Positions 34,014 through 42,288 of a stretch of 64,000 nucleotides of DNA are shown here, one piece after another. Position 1 is the stretch's first letter. Every line of letters begins with the position of its first letter. The notes beneath the pieces were generated by a model. It was not told the origin of the DNA, did no database searches, and saw only the letters and a program-made list of their open reading frames with translations. The position numbers and the translations under genes are program-made. The stretch covers positions 691,392-755,391 of the forward strand of contig MKVM01000003.1 in NCBI GenBank assembly GCA_001898835.1, in the 5' to 3' direction. The DNA is from Micrococcales bacterium 72-143. Its GTDB lineage: Bacteria > Actinomycetota > Actinomycetes > Actinomycetales > Microbacteriaceae.

Positions 34014-34073
34014 AGGATAGCCCGCGGGAATAGGTTGATGCGTCAACTGGTTATGCTACGGTGACACGTCAAC
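34014..34073. promoter_or_regulatory. Divergent marR / reductase promoter and probable MarR operator
   Basis: TATCCT on the minus strand (34014-34019) is the likely marR -10. TATGCT (34052-34057) is the likely -10 of the reductase. Between them GTTGA-TGCG-TCAAC (34034-34047) is a perfect 5-base inverted repeat, and a second half-site GTCAAC lies at 34068-34073. Binding there would cover both promoters. Confidence 0.6.
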
Positions 34074-34094
34074 GAACCTCAGGAGGACGACGGA

Positions 34095-34691
34095 ATGAGC
34101 ACCCCGCTCCGCATCGGCATCATCATCGGCAGCACGCGACCCGGACGCGTCGGCGACCAGGTCGCCCGCTGGGTCGAGGAGCACGCCAACCGACTCGGAG
34201 AAGCCGAGTACACGGTGGTGGACATCGCCGAGGCGAACCTGCCGCTGCTCGACGAGGCGATCCCCGCATCCGCCGGCCGCTACGAGCACGAGCACACCCG
34301 CGCCTGGGCCGAGACCATCGACCAGTTCGACGGATTCGTCTTCGTCACCTCCGAGTACAACCACGCCCCCTCGCCCTCGCTGCTCAACGCCATCTCCTTC
34401 ATCTACCGGGAGTGGAACGACAAGGCCGCCGCCATCGTCAGCTACGGCGCCCTCTCGAGCGGCGTGCGCGCCGCCGACAAGCTGCGCAGCACGCTCGGCG
34501 AACTGCAGATCGCCGACATCCGCACGCAGCTCGCCTTCTCGTTCTTCCACGACTTCGAGAACTTCAGCGTCTTCACGCCCGGCGAGCAGCACCTCGCCAG
34601 CCTGCAGACCCTCGTCGGCCAGCTCGAGAGCTGGGCGGAGGCCATGCGCGGCGTGCGCGTCGCCAAGCTGGAGGCCGCCGCCGCGGCCTGA
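34095..34691 (+). CDS. NADPH-dependent FMN reductase / quinone reductase
   Basis: 198 residues, flavodoxin-like fold. The N-terminal IGIIIGSTRPGRVGDQVARW binds FMN phosphate, and SEYNHAPSPSLLNAI is the second conserved motif of the NADPH-dependent FMN reductase family. Members reduce quinones, azo dyes or chromate and protect against oxidative or electrophile stress. AGGAGG at 34081-34086 gives a standard ribosome site before ATG 34095. Divergence from marR suggests induction by an electrophile sensed by that regulator. A strong hairpin follows the stop. Confidence 0.9.
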   Translation: MSTPLRIGIIIGSTRPGRVGDQVARWVEEHANRLGEAEYTVVDIAEANLPLLDEAIPASAGRYEHEHTRAWAETIDQFDGFVFVTSEYNHAPSPSLLNAISFIYREWNDKAAAIVSYGALSSGVRAADKLRSTLGELQIADIRTQLAFSFFHDFENFSVFTPGEQHLASLQTLVGQLESWAEAMRGVRVAKLEAAAAA

Positions 34692-34715
34692 GCCGCATGA
34701 GAAGTCACTCACAGG

Positions 34716-34750
34716 CAGCCGCCCCGGGCATGCCGCGCCCGGGGCGGCTG
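34716..34750 (+). terminator. Strong GC hairpin after the FMN reductase
   Basis: CAGCCGCCCCGGGC (34716-34729) pairs perfectly with 34737-34750 round a seven-base loop. No T-run follows, as is usual in very high-GC actinobacteria. It separates the reductase from putA, whose -10 begins three bases later. Confidence 0.75.
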
Positions 34751-34752
34751 TC

Positions 34753-34758
34753 TATCCT
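34753..34758 (+). promoter_or_regulatory. Leaderless -10 (TATCCT) of putA
   Basis: TATCCT is followed by six bases and the putA ATG. No Shine-Dalgarno is visible. Confidence 0.5.
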
Positions 34759-34764
34759 CGGAAC

Positions 34765-37700
34765 ATGGCGGTTCCCCCCGATCTGCCGACCCTCGATGAG
34801 ACGGTCGCCCTCGTCCGACGCTGGCTCGAGTCCGCATCCGAGGTGAAGCCCGACGCGGGCGCCGTGCGCCTCGCGGGGCTGCTCAAGGATCCCCTCGGCC
34901 TCGACTTCACGCTCGGCTTCGTCGACCGCGTCGTGCGGCCCGAGGACCCCCGCGTCGCCGCGAAGAACTTCGAGCGCCTCTCGCGCCGGGTGCCGCGGTT
35001 CCTGCCCTGGCACCTGCGGGTGCTCGTCATGCTCGGCGGCGGTTTCTCGGTGCTCGTGCCGCGGCTCGTCATCCCCATCGCCCGCCGCGTGCTGCGCGCC
35101 ATGGTGAGCCACCTCGTCATCGACGCGAGCCCGAAGAGCCTCGACAAGCAGCTCGCGGAGCTCCGCGCGTCCGGGGCCCGCCTCAACGTGAACCTGCTGG
35201 GGGAGGCGGTGCTCGGCGACCGCGAGGCCGCGAGGCGACTGCAGGGCACCCGCGAGCTCCTCGCCCGCGACGACGTCGACTACGTCTCCGTGAAGGTCTC
35301 GGCGATCGCCGCCCAGCTGAACCTCTGGGGGTTCGACGAGACCGTGGAGCGGGTCGTCGAGCTGCTGCGGCCGCTGTACCTCGACGCGGCGCGCTCGCGC
35401 ACGCATCCGCGCGCCTTCATCAACCTCGACATGGAGGAGTACCGCGACCTCGGGCTGACGATCGCGGTGTTCACGCGCCTGCTGGAGGAGCCCGAGCTGC
35501 ACGGGCTCGAGGCGGGCATCGTGCTGCAGGCCTACCTGCCCGACTCGGTCGCGGCACTGCAGCACCTCACCGAGTGGGCGACGCGACGGGTCGCATCCGG
35601 GGGCGCCGGCATCAAGGTGCGCATCGTCAAGGGCGCCAACCTCGCCATGGAGCGGGTCGACGCAACGATGCACGGCTGGCCGCTCACCACCTGGCCGAGC
35701 AAGCGCGCCACCGACACCAACTACAAGCGGATGCTCGTCGCCGCGCTCACGCCCGAGGCGACGGCGGCGGTGCGCATCGGCGTCGCCGGGCACAACCTCT
35801 TCGACCTCGCCTTCGCCTGGCTGCTCGCCACGCGCCGCGAGCTGGAGCACCAGGTCGACATCGAGATGCTGCTCGGGATGGCGCCCGCCCAGGCGCGGGC
35901 CGTGCGTGCCGACACGCGCCGCCTGCTGCTCTACACGCCCGTCGTGCACCCGGAGGAGTTCGACGCCGCGATCGGCTACCTCGTGCGTCGGCTCGAGGAG
36001 AACGCGAGCGGCGAGAACTTCATGTCGGGCATCTTCGACCTCGACGACCCCGCCGTGTTCCGCCGTGAGGCGGAGCGCTTCGCGGCATCCCTCGACGCCC
36101 TCGACGCGGAGGTGCCACCCGCCAACCGCACCCAGAACCGGCTGAGCCCGCCGCTGCCGCGCGCGCCCGAGAGCTTCCGCAACGAGCCCGACACCGATCC
36201 CTCGCTCGTCGCCAACCGGGTCTGGGCGGAGGGCGTGCTCGAGCGCTCCGCCTCCAGTCGGCTGGGCGTCGACACGATCGCCGCGGCGCGCCTCGACGAC
36301 GCTGCGCGTGTCGACGCGGTCGTGCGGGACGCCGCCGAGGCCGGGCGGCACTGGGGGCACGTGCCCGCGCACACGCGAGCGGAGCTGCTCGAGCGGGCCG
36401 GCGAGGTGCTCTCGATCTTCCGCGGCAGGCTCATCGAGGTCATGGCGGCCGAGACCGGCAAGACGCTCGCCGAGGCGGATGTCGAGGTCAGCGAGGCCGT
36501 CGACTTCGCCCACCACTACGCGGAGCGCGCGCGGGAGCTGGGCGCCATCCGCGACGCGTCCTTCGCCCCCGCGGCGCTCACGCTCGTCGTGCCGCCGTGG
36601 AACTTCCCCGTCTCGATCCCCGCGGGCGGGGTGCTGTCGGCGCTCGCGGCGGGCAGCGCCGTCATCCTCAAGCCCGCCCCGCAGGCGCGCCGCTGCGGCG
36701 CCGTGCTCGCAGAGGCGCTGTGGGAGGCGGGGGTTCCGCGCGAGCTGCTGCGGCTCGTCGACGTGGACGAGGGCGAGCTCGGGCAGCGCCTCGTGACCGC
36801 CCCCGAGGTCGAGCGGGTCGTGCTGACCGGCTCGTACGAGACGGCCGCCCTGTTCCGCTCCTGGCGGCCCGAGCTCCCCCTGCTCGCCGAGACGAGCGGC
36901 AAGAACGCCATCGTCGTCACGCCGTCCGCCGACCTCGACCTCGCCGTCAAGGACCTCGTGGCGAGCGCCTTCGGCAACGCCGGGCAGAAGTGCTCGGCCG
37001 CATCCCTCGCCATCCTGGTCGGGACGGTCGGCGACTCGGAGCGGTTCCGGCGTCAGCTGGCGGACGCCGTGACGAGCCTCGCGGTCGGCTACCCGCGCGA
37101 CGCGGCGGCCGTCGTCGGCCCGCTCGTCGAGCCGCCGACCGGCAAGCTCGCGCGCGGCCTGACACAGCTCGCCGAGGGCGAGTCGTGGCTCGTCAAGCCG
37201 AGGCAGCTGGATGGGAGCGACCGCCTGTGGGCGCCGGGCGTGCGCGACGGGGTCGTCGCGGGCTCCGACTTCCACCGCACCGAGTACTTCGGGCCCGTGC
37301 TCGGGCTCATGCGCGCGGCCGACCTCGACGAGGCGCTCGAGTTGCAGAACGGGGTCGCCTACGGGCTCACCGCCGGCATCCACTCGCTCGACGCCGACGA
37401 GGTGGCGCGCTGGCTCGACGGGGTGCAGGCCGGCAACCTCTACGTCAACCGGCCCATCACGGGCGCGATCGTTCGGCGGCAGCCGTTCGGCGGCTGGAAG
37501 CGGTCGTCGGTCGGGCCCGGCGTGAAGGCCGGCGGACCCAACACCTTGCTCGTGCTGGGGGACTGGCATCCCGTGCCCGCGGCGCCCGAGGGCGACCTGC
37601 GTCTCGACGGGCTCGAACCCAGGGTGCGGGCGCTCATCGAGGCGTTCCAGCCCGCCCTCGACTACGCGGGCTTCGACGTCGTGCGGCGGGGCGCGTTCTC

Positions 37701-38193
37701 GGATGCCGCGGCGTGGGCCGCCGAGTTCGGGCTCGCGCGCGACGTGTCGCAGCTCGGCGTGGAGCGTAACGTGCTCCGCTACCGGCCGACACGCGTCACG
37801 GTGCGGCTCTCGGAGGGGGCACCGCTCGCCGAGCTGGTGCGGGTGCTCGCGGCAGCGGCCCTCGCCCGGGCGCCGCTCGCGATCAGCTCTGCCGCGCCGT
37901 TGCGTATGGCGCGCGTGCTCGGCGAGCTCGGCTGGAGCGCCGTCGTGGAGCCGGATGCGGCCTTCGCGGCGCGGGTCGCGCGGGAGACGCCCGCTCGCAT
38001 CCGGCTCATCGGCGGCGACGTGTCGGCGGTCGCCGCGCACCTCGCCGCGTTCCCCGAGGTGACGGTGTACGCGGCCCCGGTGACGGCTGCGGGGCGCATC
38101 GAGCTGCTGCCGTTCCTGCGCGAGCAGGCGGTGTCGATCACGGCGCACCGCTTCGGCACCCCCGACCGGGCGATGCTCGCGCTGGAGCTGTGA
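34765..38193 (+). CDS. putA: Bifunctional proline dehydrogenase / P5C dehydrogenase
   Basis: 1,142 residues. It oxidises proline to P5C (FAD) and then to glutamate (NAD). Residues about 100-445 are the PRODH barrel: NVNLLGEAVLGDREAARR, DYVSVKVSAI, INLDMEEYRDL, VLQAYLPDS, VRIVKGANL. Residues about 480-960 are an aldehyde dehydrogenase with general base E709 (LAETSGKN) and catalytic C743 (NAGQKCSA). About 180 further residues form the C-terminal ALDH-like extension. There is no N-terminal ribbon-helix-helix domain, so it is not the self-regulating enterobacterial type. The ATG at 34765 fits a leaderless start. A 25-bp palindrome lies between its stop and the convergent gntR. It can also take P5C made by the RocD enzyme encoded 3 kb downstream. 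Confidence 0.95.
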   Translation: MAVPPDLPTLDETVALVRRWLESASEVKPDAGAVRLAGLLKDPLGLDFTLGFVDRVVRPEDPRVAAKNFERLSRRVPRFLPWHLRVLVMLGGGFSVLVPRLVIPIARRVLRAMVSHLVIDASPKSLDKQLAELRASGARLNVNLLGEAVLGDREAARRLQGTRELLARDDVDYVSVKVSAIAAQLNLWGFDETVERVVELLRPLYLDAARSRTHPRAFINLDMEEYRDLGLTIAVFTRLLEEPELHGLEAGIVLQAYLPDSVAALQHLTEWATRRVASGGAGIKVRIVKGANLAMERVDATMHGWPLTTWPSKRATDTNYKRMLVAALTPEATAAVRIGVAGHNLFDLAFAWLLATRRELEHQVDIEMLLGMAPAQARAVRADTRRLLLYTPVVHPEEFDAAIGYLVRRLEENASGENFMSGIFDLDDPAVFRREAERFAASLDALDAEVPPANRTQNRLSPPLPRAPESFRNEPDTDPSLVANRVWAEGVLERSASSRLGVDTIAAARLDDAARVDAVVRDAAEAGRHWGHVPAHTRAELLERAGEVLSIFRGRLIEVMAAETGKTLAEADVEVSEAVDFAHHYAERARELGAIRDASFAPAALTLVVPPWNFPVSIPAGGVLSALAAGSAVILKPAPQARRCGAVLAEALWEAGVPRELLRLVDVDEGELGQRLVTAPEVERVVLTGSYETAALFRSWRPELPLLAETSGKNAIVVTPSADLDLAVKDLVASAFGNAGQKCSAASLAILVGTVGDSERFRRQLADAVTSLAVGYPRDAAAVVGPLVEPPTGKLARGLTQLAEGESWLVKPRQLDGSDRLWAPGVRDGVVAGSDFHRTEYFGPVLGLMRAADLDEALELQNGVAYGLTAGIHSLDADEVARWLDGVQAGNLYVNRPITGAIVRRQPFGGWKRSSVGPGVKAGGPNTLLVLGDWHPVPAAPEGDLRLDGLEPRVRALIEAFQPALDYAGFDVVRRGAFSDAAAWAAEFGLARDVSQLGVERNVLRYRPTRVTVRLSEGAPLAELVRVLAAAALARAPLAISSAAPLRMARVLGELGWSAVVEPDAAFAARVARETPARIRLIGGDVSAVAAHLAAFPEVTVYAAPVTAAGRIELLPFLREQAVSITAHRFGTPDRAMLALEL

Positions 38194-38243
38194 GGATCGA
38201 GTGATCGCCGGGCGTCGACTCCACCACCGAGGGCCACTGAACG

Positions 38244-38301
38244 CGAGTAGTCGTATTTCGGCCCCAAACCCCTGGTTTTGGGGCCGAAATACGACTACTC
38301 G
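38244..38301. terminator. Perfect 25-bp palindrome between convergent putA and gntR
   Basis: The arms 38244-38268 and 38277-38301 are perfect reverse complements over 25 bases, round CCCCTGGT. Each arm starts or ends CGAGTAGTCGTATTTCGG. The right arm contains the gntR stop codon (TAG, 38295-38297 complement). It is suitable as a two-way terminator, though far longer and less GC-rich than the hairpin at 34716, and could be a dispersed palindromic element. Confidence 0.75.
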
Positions 38302-38660
38302 ATGGGGGTGAGGGCGGCCTCCACGATCGCCCGGACCCGGTCAGGGGAGAGCGCGTGCTCGCGGGCGGCGGCGGCGAGCTGGGCGGCGAGCTCCTGCACG
38401 CGGCGCTCGCCGGCATCCGGCGACCAGGCCACGACCGTACCGTTGCGTCCCCGCGTCTCGATCGCGCCGGCCGCCTCGAGCTCCTTGTAGGCCCGCGCCA
38501 CCGTGCCGGGGGCGACCCCGAGGTCGGCCGCCAGCTGCCGCACCGTCGGCAGGCGCGCGCCGGCGGGCAACGCTCCCTCGCGCATCTGGCTCAGGAGCTG
38601 GGCGCGCAGCTGCTCGAAGGGCGGTGTGGGTGCCGTCGGATCGACTGTGAGCAGAGTCAT
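38295..38660 (-). CDS. Short GntR-family regulator (YtrA subfamily)
   Basis: 121 residues: one winged helix-turn-helix (PPFEQLRAQLLSQM, LPTVRQLAADLGVAPGTVARAYKELEAAG) plus a short helical tail and no ligand-binding domain, as in YtrA-type regulators, which usually control linked membrane or ABC transporter genes. ATG at 38658-38660 overlaps the stop of the membrane-protein gene (ATGA); a 15-residue longer frame is less likely. Its last residues are encoded in the arm of the 25-bp palindrome. Autoregulation through the operator at 39616-39635 is inferred. Confidence 0.9.
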   Translation of the reverse strand: MTLLTVDPTAPTPPFEQLRAQLLSQMREGALPAGARLPTVRQLAADLGVAPGTVARAYKELEAAGAIETRGRNGTVVAWSPDAGERRVQELAAQLAAAAREHALSPDRVRAIVEAALTPIE

Positions 38661-39592
38661 CGCTCGGCCGCCGCTCGTGCCTCCTGCGCGGCCACCTCGG
38701 GCCACAGCCGGCGCAGGTAGAAACGTGCCGGCTTGCGCACGGTGGAGAGCACCAGGATGACGACGGCGGCCGCCATGAGCACATAGAAGGCGAGGTTGAC
38801 CGCCACCATGAGCAGCGCATCCGGCAGCAGCAGCGAGCCGAGCGCTCCGGCGAGCGGGAACACGCCGAAGATCACGGCATACGTGCTCGTCATGAGTACG
38901 GCCGTCACGAGGCGGCGCAGGTCGTCGGAGCGCAGCGCGTCGTCCCAGGCGAGCTCGGCCGGGCTCTCCGAGATGCGCGAGCGTCCGAGCACGACCCGGC
39001 GGCCGGCGACCTCGAGCACGACGAGGGCCACAGCGCCCGCTGCCGCGAGCAGCGTGACCGCGACCGGGGTGGCGACCTGGATGGTCCGCGCGGCAGGCCA
39101 GGCGAGCAGGGCGACCGTGGTGGCCACGCCGAGAACGGCCGTGACGCGCGCCCCCACGAGCTCGATCGGGTCGAGGTAGTCGCGCAGTTCGCGCGGCGTC
39201 GCGCGGGCGACCCGCGGCTGTCCGGGCTCGGCGCTGCGAGACTCGGTCACGATCGCGAGGACTGCACCTACGGCCCCGCCGAGCACGAGCCCCGCGAACG
39301 CGAGCCAGATGGGCGTCGTGTCGTCGGGGCCGATGGAACCGGATGCGGCTGCGGTCGCGACTCCGGCGATGCCGACCACCGCTCCCGCCGCCGCGGCGCC
39401 GCTCGTCCAGCGGGTAGTGCGGCGCATCCGGCGCACGAGCTTCCCACGGAGGGGTTCCGCCGGCAAAGCCAGCCCCACTCGCCGGCTGACGCGGGCGGCC
39501 ATCCGGTCACCGGGTGCGAGGATCGCCCAGAGTGCGAGGCCGAGCGCTGCGACACCGGAGAGGACCAGCAGGGTCAGCAGGAGGGGGGACAC
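38657..39592 (-). CDS. Multi-pass membrane protein cotranscribed with gntR
   Basis: 311 residues with about seven hydrophobic segments (near 3-25, 65-85, 94-115, 150-167, 174-196, 229-255, 259-284). No family recognised. GTG at 39590-39592 follows AAGGAG. The short hydrophilic stretch after segment 3 and the basic C-terminal tail are cytoplasmic by the positive-inside rule. The four-base overlap with the GntR gene and the palindrome upstream suggest that the regulator represses its own unit, as YtrA does for its transporter genes. It might be a transporter subunit lacking its ATPase or a stand-alone envelope protein. Confidence 0.85.
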   Translation of the reverse strand: MSPLLLTLLVLSGVAALGLALWAILAPGDRMAARVSRRVGLALPAEPLRGKLVRRMRRTTRWTSGAAAAGAVVGIAGVATAAASGSIGPDDTTPIWLAFAGLVLGGAVGAVLAIVTESRSAEPGQPRVARATPRELRDYLDPIELVGARVTAVLGVATTVALLAWPAARTIQVATPVAVTLLAAAGAVALVVLEVAGRRVVLGRSRISESPAELAWDDALRSDDLRRLVTAVLMTSTYAVIFGVFPLAGALGSLLLPDALLMVAVNLAFYVLMAAAVVILVLSTVRKPARFYLRRLWPEVAAQEARAAAER

Positions 39593-39615
39593 GAGAAGCT
39601 CCTTTGTTCGAGTTC

Positions 39616-39635
39616 TGTATCAATGTATCGATACA
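39616..39635. promoter_or_regulatory. Probable GntR operator TGTATCGATACA
   Basis: TGTATCGATACA (39624-39635) is a perfect 12-base palindrome, preceded by a further direct half-site TGTATC (39616-39621). It is a notably AT-rich island 24-43 bases upstream of the membrane-protein start, where the minus-strand promoter should lie. Confidence 0.65.
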
Positions 39636-39653
39636 AAACTCGGTCCGCAAGCA

Positions 39654-40091
39654 TCAGTCGTAGCTGCGGTGGATGAGGCGGCTCAGCACGATCGCGCTGC
39701 GGGTGTGGTCGACGCTCGGCGCGATGCGCACCCGCTCGAGCGCGTCCTCGAGCGAGGGGATGTCGCGCGAGCGGATGTGCACCACGGCGTCCGCCGAGCC
39801 CGTGACCGTCGCGGCGTCCACCACCTCCGGCACCTGCGACAGGATGCGCCTGAGCTCGTCGGGGGCGACTGTGCCGCGGCAGAACAGCTCCACGTAGGCC
39901 TCCGTCGCCATCCCGTCGACGGCCGGGTCGACCTGGATCGTGAAGGCCCGGATGACGCCGTCGGCGACGAGGCGGTCGACGCGCCGTTTCACCGCGGATG
40001 CCGAGAGCCCCACCCGGTCGCCGATGTCGCCGTAGCCGGCGCGTGAGTTCTGGCGGAGCATGTCGAGGATGCCGTAGTCGATGTTGTCCAC
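39654..40091 (-). CDS. Lrp/AsnC-family transcriptional regulator
   Basis: 145 residues. The N-terminal helix-turn-helix is IDYGILDMLRQNSRAGYGDIG and VGLSASAVKRRVDRL; the C-terminal RAM ligand domain runs from about 60. It is divergent from the DDAH-like/rocD operon, so arginine or ornithine sensing is a reasonable inference; BkdR- and AsnC-type regulators are often next to the catabolic genes they activate. GTG at 40089-40091 has TACACT seven bases upstream. Confidence 0.92.
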   Translation of the reverse strand: MDNIDYGILDMLRQNSRAGYGDIGDRVGLSASAVKRRVDRLVADGVIRAFTIQVDPAVDGMATEAYVELFCRGTVAPDELRRILSQVPEVVDAATVTGSADAVVHIRSRDIPSLEDALERVRIAPSVDHTRSAIVLSRLIHRSYD

Positions 40092-40098
40092 CCGAGGA

Positions 40099-40166
40099 AG
40101 TGTACGCGGATTCTTTGCGTCGGGCGTGGCATCCGCGCATTATTAGTGCAGACGACGCCCGGACGC
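40099..40166. promoter_or_regulatory. Divergent lrp / ddaH control region
   Basis: The minus-strand -10 TACACT is at 40099-40104. Imperfect inverted arms, GCGTCGGGCGT (40117-40127) and ACGCCCGGACGC (40155-40166), flank the AT-rich core GCATTATTAGTGC, a plausible Lrp-type site. The ddaH start has only a weak GACACT hexamer seven bases upstream. Confidence 0.35.
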
Positions 40167-40196
40167 ACGGGATGACTGCGTGCGACACTGGGCAGC

Positions 40197-41045
40197 ATGA
40201 CCCTGACCGACCAGGCACCCCTCGCCGCGGAGCGCCGCGCCACCCGCCGCACCGTGCTCATGTGCCGTCCCGAGTTCTTCACCGTCAGCTACCGCATCAA
40301 CCCGTGGATGCACCCCGAGGACCCCACCGACACCGGCACCGCGCTCGAGCAGTGGCAGAAGCTCTACGAGCTCTACCTCCTGCTCGGCTACGACGTGCAC
40401 CTCATCGACCCCGTCGACGGCCTGCCCGACATGGTCTACGCGGCCAACGGCGGCTTCGTGCTCGACGGCATCGCCTACGGCGCCCGCTTCCAGTACCCCG
40501 AGCGCGGACCCGAGGGCCCCGCCTACATGGAGTGGTTCGCCGCGAACGGCTTCCAGGTGCGCGAGCCGGTCTCCACCAACGAGGGCGAGGGCGACTTCCT
40601 GCTCGTCGGCGACACCATCTACGCGGGCACCGGCTTCCGCTCCGACGCCGCCAGCCACGACGAGCTGCGCCGCATCTACGACCGCGAGGTGGTCACCCTG
40701 AGGCTCGTCGACCCGAGCTTCTACCACCTCGACACCGCCTTCGCCGTGCTCGACTCGGAGGGCGGACCGGCATCCGTCGCCTACCTCCCGAAGGCGTTCG
40801 ACGACGCCAGCCGCGCGCTCCTCGAGGAGCGCTTCCCGGAGGCGATCCACGTGAACGACGAGGACGCCGCCGTGCTCGGCCTCAACTCCTTCAGCGACGG
40901 ACGCAACGTCGTCATCGCCTCGCGGGCGACCGACTTCGAGCGGCAGCTGCGCGAGCGCGGCTACGTGCCCCACGGCGTCGACCTGTCCGAGCTGCTGCTC
41001 GGCGGCGGCGGGGTGAAGTGCTGCACGCTGGAGCTGCGTCGATGA
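40197..41045 (+). CDS. ddaH: DDAH-like amidinohydrolase (dimethylargininase family)
   Basis: 282 residues, pentein fold. Family members hydrolyse guanidino groups: DDAH makes citrulline from methylarginines, arginine deiminase makes citrulline from arginine, and some relatives make ornithine directly. Visible active-site elements are YAANGGFVLDG, NEGEGDFLLVG, the His in SFYHLDTAF and the nucleophile in GGGGVKCCTLEL close to the C terminus. The stop overlaps the rocD start (ATGA). Coupling to ornithine aminotransferase suggests the physiological product is ornithine or citrulline on the way to it; the exact substrate cannot be told from sequence. Confidence 0.88.
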   Translation: MTLTDQAPLAAERRATRRTVLMCRPEFFTVSYRINPWMHPEDPTDTGTALEQWQKLYELYLLLGYDVHLIDPVDGLPDMVYAANGGFVLDGIAYGARFQYPERGPEGPAYMEWFAANGFQVREPVSTNEGEGDFLLVGDTIYAGTGFRSDAASHDELRRIYDREVVTLRLVDPSFYHLDTAFAVLDSEGGPASVAYLPKAFDDASRALLEERFPEAIHVNDEDAAVLGLNSFSDGRNVVIASRATDFERQLRERGYVPHGVDLSELLLGGGGVKCCTLELRR

Positions 41046-42268
41046 CCGCGCACCTCGCCGCCTCGACCGAGCACTACCTCGCGCAGGCGGAGGAGTTCGG
41101 CGCGCACAACTACCACCCCCTGCCGATCGTCGTGTCGGAGGCCTTCGGCGCCTGGGTGACGGATGTCGACGGCAAGCGCTACCTCGACTGCCTCGCCGCC
41201 TACTCGGCGCTCAACTTCGGGCACGGGCACCCCGTGCTCGTCGACGCCGCCAAGGCGCAGCTCGACCGGGTGACGCTCACGAGCCGTGCGTTCCACAACG
41301 ACCGGCTCGGGCCGTTCCTCGAGGGGCTCGCGCGGCTCGCCGGCAAGGAGATGGTGCTCGCGATGAACACGGGGGCGGAGGCCGTCGAGTCGGCCATCAA
41401 GGTCGCCCGCGCCTGGGGCTACCGCGTGAAGGGCGTCGGGCCCGGCCGCGCGAAGATCATCGTCGCCGACGGCAATTTCCACGGCCGCACGACCACCATC
41501 ATCAGCTTCTCCGACGACCCGGATGCGCGCGCCGACTTCGGCCCGTACACGCCCGGTTTCGTATCGGTCCCCTACGGCGACGCCGCCGCGCTCGCCGCGG
41601 CCATCGACGACGACACGGTCGCCGTGCTGCTCGAGCCCATCCAGGGTGAGGCGGGCATCGTCGTGCCCCCCCGCGGTTACCTCGCCGAGGTGCGCCGCCT
41701 CACCCGGGATGCGAACGTGCTGTTCATCGCCGACGAGATCCAGTCGGGGCTGGGGCGCACGGGCGCGACCTTCCAGTGCGAGAACGAGGGCGTCATCCCC
41801 GACCTCTACCTGCTCGGCAAGGCGCTCGGCGGCGGGATCGTGCCGGTGAGCGCGGTCGTCGGCGACGCATCCGTGCTCGGGGTGCTGCGGCCGGGCGAGC
41901 ACGGGTCGACGTTCGGCGGCAACCCGCTCGCGGCGGCCGTCGGGCTCGCCGTGGTGGGGCTGCTCGAGACGGGCGACTACCAGCGGCGGGCGGCCGCGCT
42001 CGGTGCGGGGCTGCGCGCCCGGCTCGACGCGCTCGTGGGCCGCGGCGTCGTGGAGGTGCGCTCGGCGGGCCTCTGGGCGGGGGTCGACATCGACCCGGCG
42101 CTCGCGACGGGGCGGCAGGTGGCCGAGCTGCTCGCCGAGCGCGGTGTGCTCGCGAAGGACACCCACGGCTCGACGATCCGTCTCGCGCCGCCCATCGTGG
42201 TGGAGGCCGAGGAGCTCGACTGGGCCGTCGACCAGCTGGAGGCGGTACTCGCCGAGCTCGGCGCCTGA
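41042..42268 (+). CDS. rocD: Ornithine aminotransferase
   Basis: 408 residues, class III PLP aminotransferase moving the delta-amino group of ornithine to 2-oxoglutarate and giving glutamate semialdehyde/P5C. Landmarks: NYHPLPIVVSEAFGAWVTD, LDCLAAYSALNFGHGHP, MNTGAEAVESAIKVAR, NFHGRTTTIISFS, EPIQGEAG, FIADEIQSGLGRTG and LLGKALGGG with the PLP lysine. The start ATG at 41042 overlaps the ddaH stop; the long open frame upstream of it is inside ddaH. ArgD- or GabT-type substrate use is possible, but the N-terminal region and DDAH neighbour fit RocD best. Confidence 0.93.
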   Translation: MTAHLAASTEHYLAQAEEFGAHNYHPLPIVVSEAFGAWVTDVDGKRYLDCLAAYSALNFGHGHPVLVDAAKAQLDRVTLTSRAFHNDRLGPFLEGLARLAGKEMVLAMNTGAEAVESAIKVARAWGYRVKGVGPGRAKIIVADGNFHGRTTTIISFSDDPDARADFGPYTPGFVSVPYGDAAALAAAIDDDTVAVLLEPIQGEAGIVVPPRGYLAEVRRLTRDANVLFIADEIQSGLGRTGATFQCENEGVIPDLYLLGKALGGGIVPVSAVVGDASVLGVLRPGEHGSTFGGNPLAAAVGLAVVGLLETGDYQRRAAALGAGLRARLDALVGRGVVEVRSAGLWAGVDIDPALATGRQVAELLAERGVLAKDTHGSTIRLAPPIVVEAEELDWAVDQLEAVLAELGA

Positions 42269-42276
42269 GCGTCCGA

Positions 42277-42282
42277 TAGCGT
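42277..42282 (+). promoter_or_regulatory. Leaderless -10 (TAGCGT) of the Gfo/Idh gene
   Basis: TAGCGT, six bases, then ATG at 42289. It gives this gene its own promoter although only 20 bp separate it from rocD. Confidence 0.5.
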
Positions 42283-42288
42283 GCGGGC

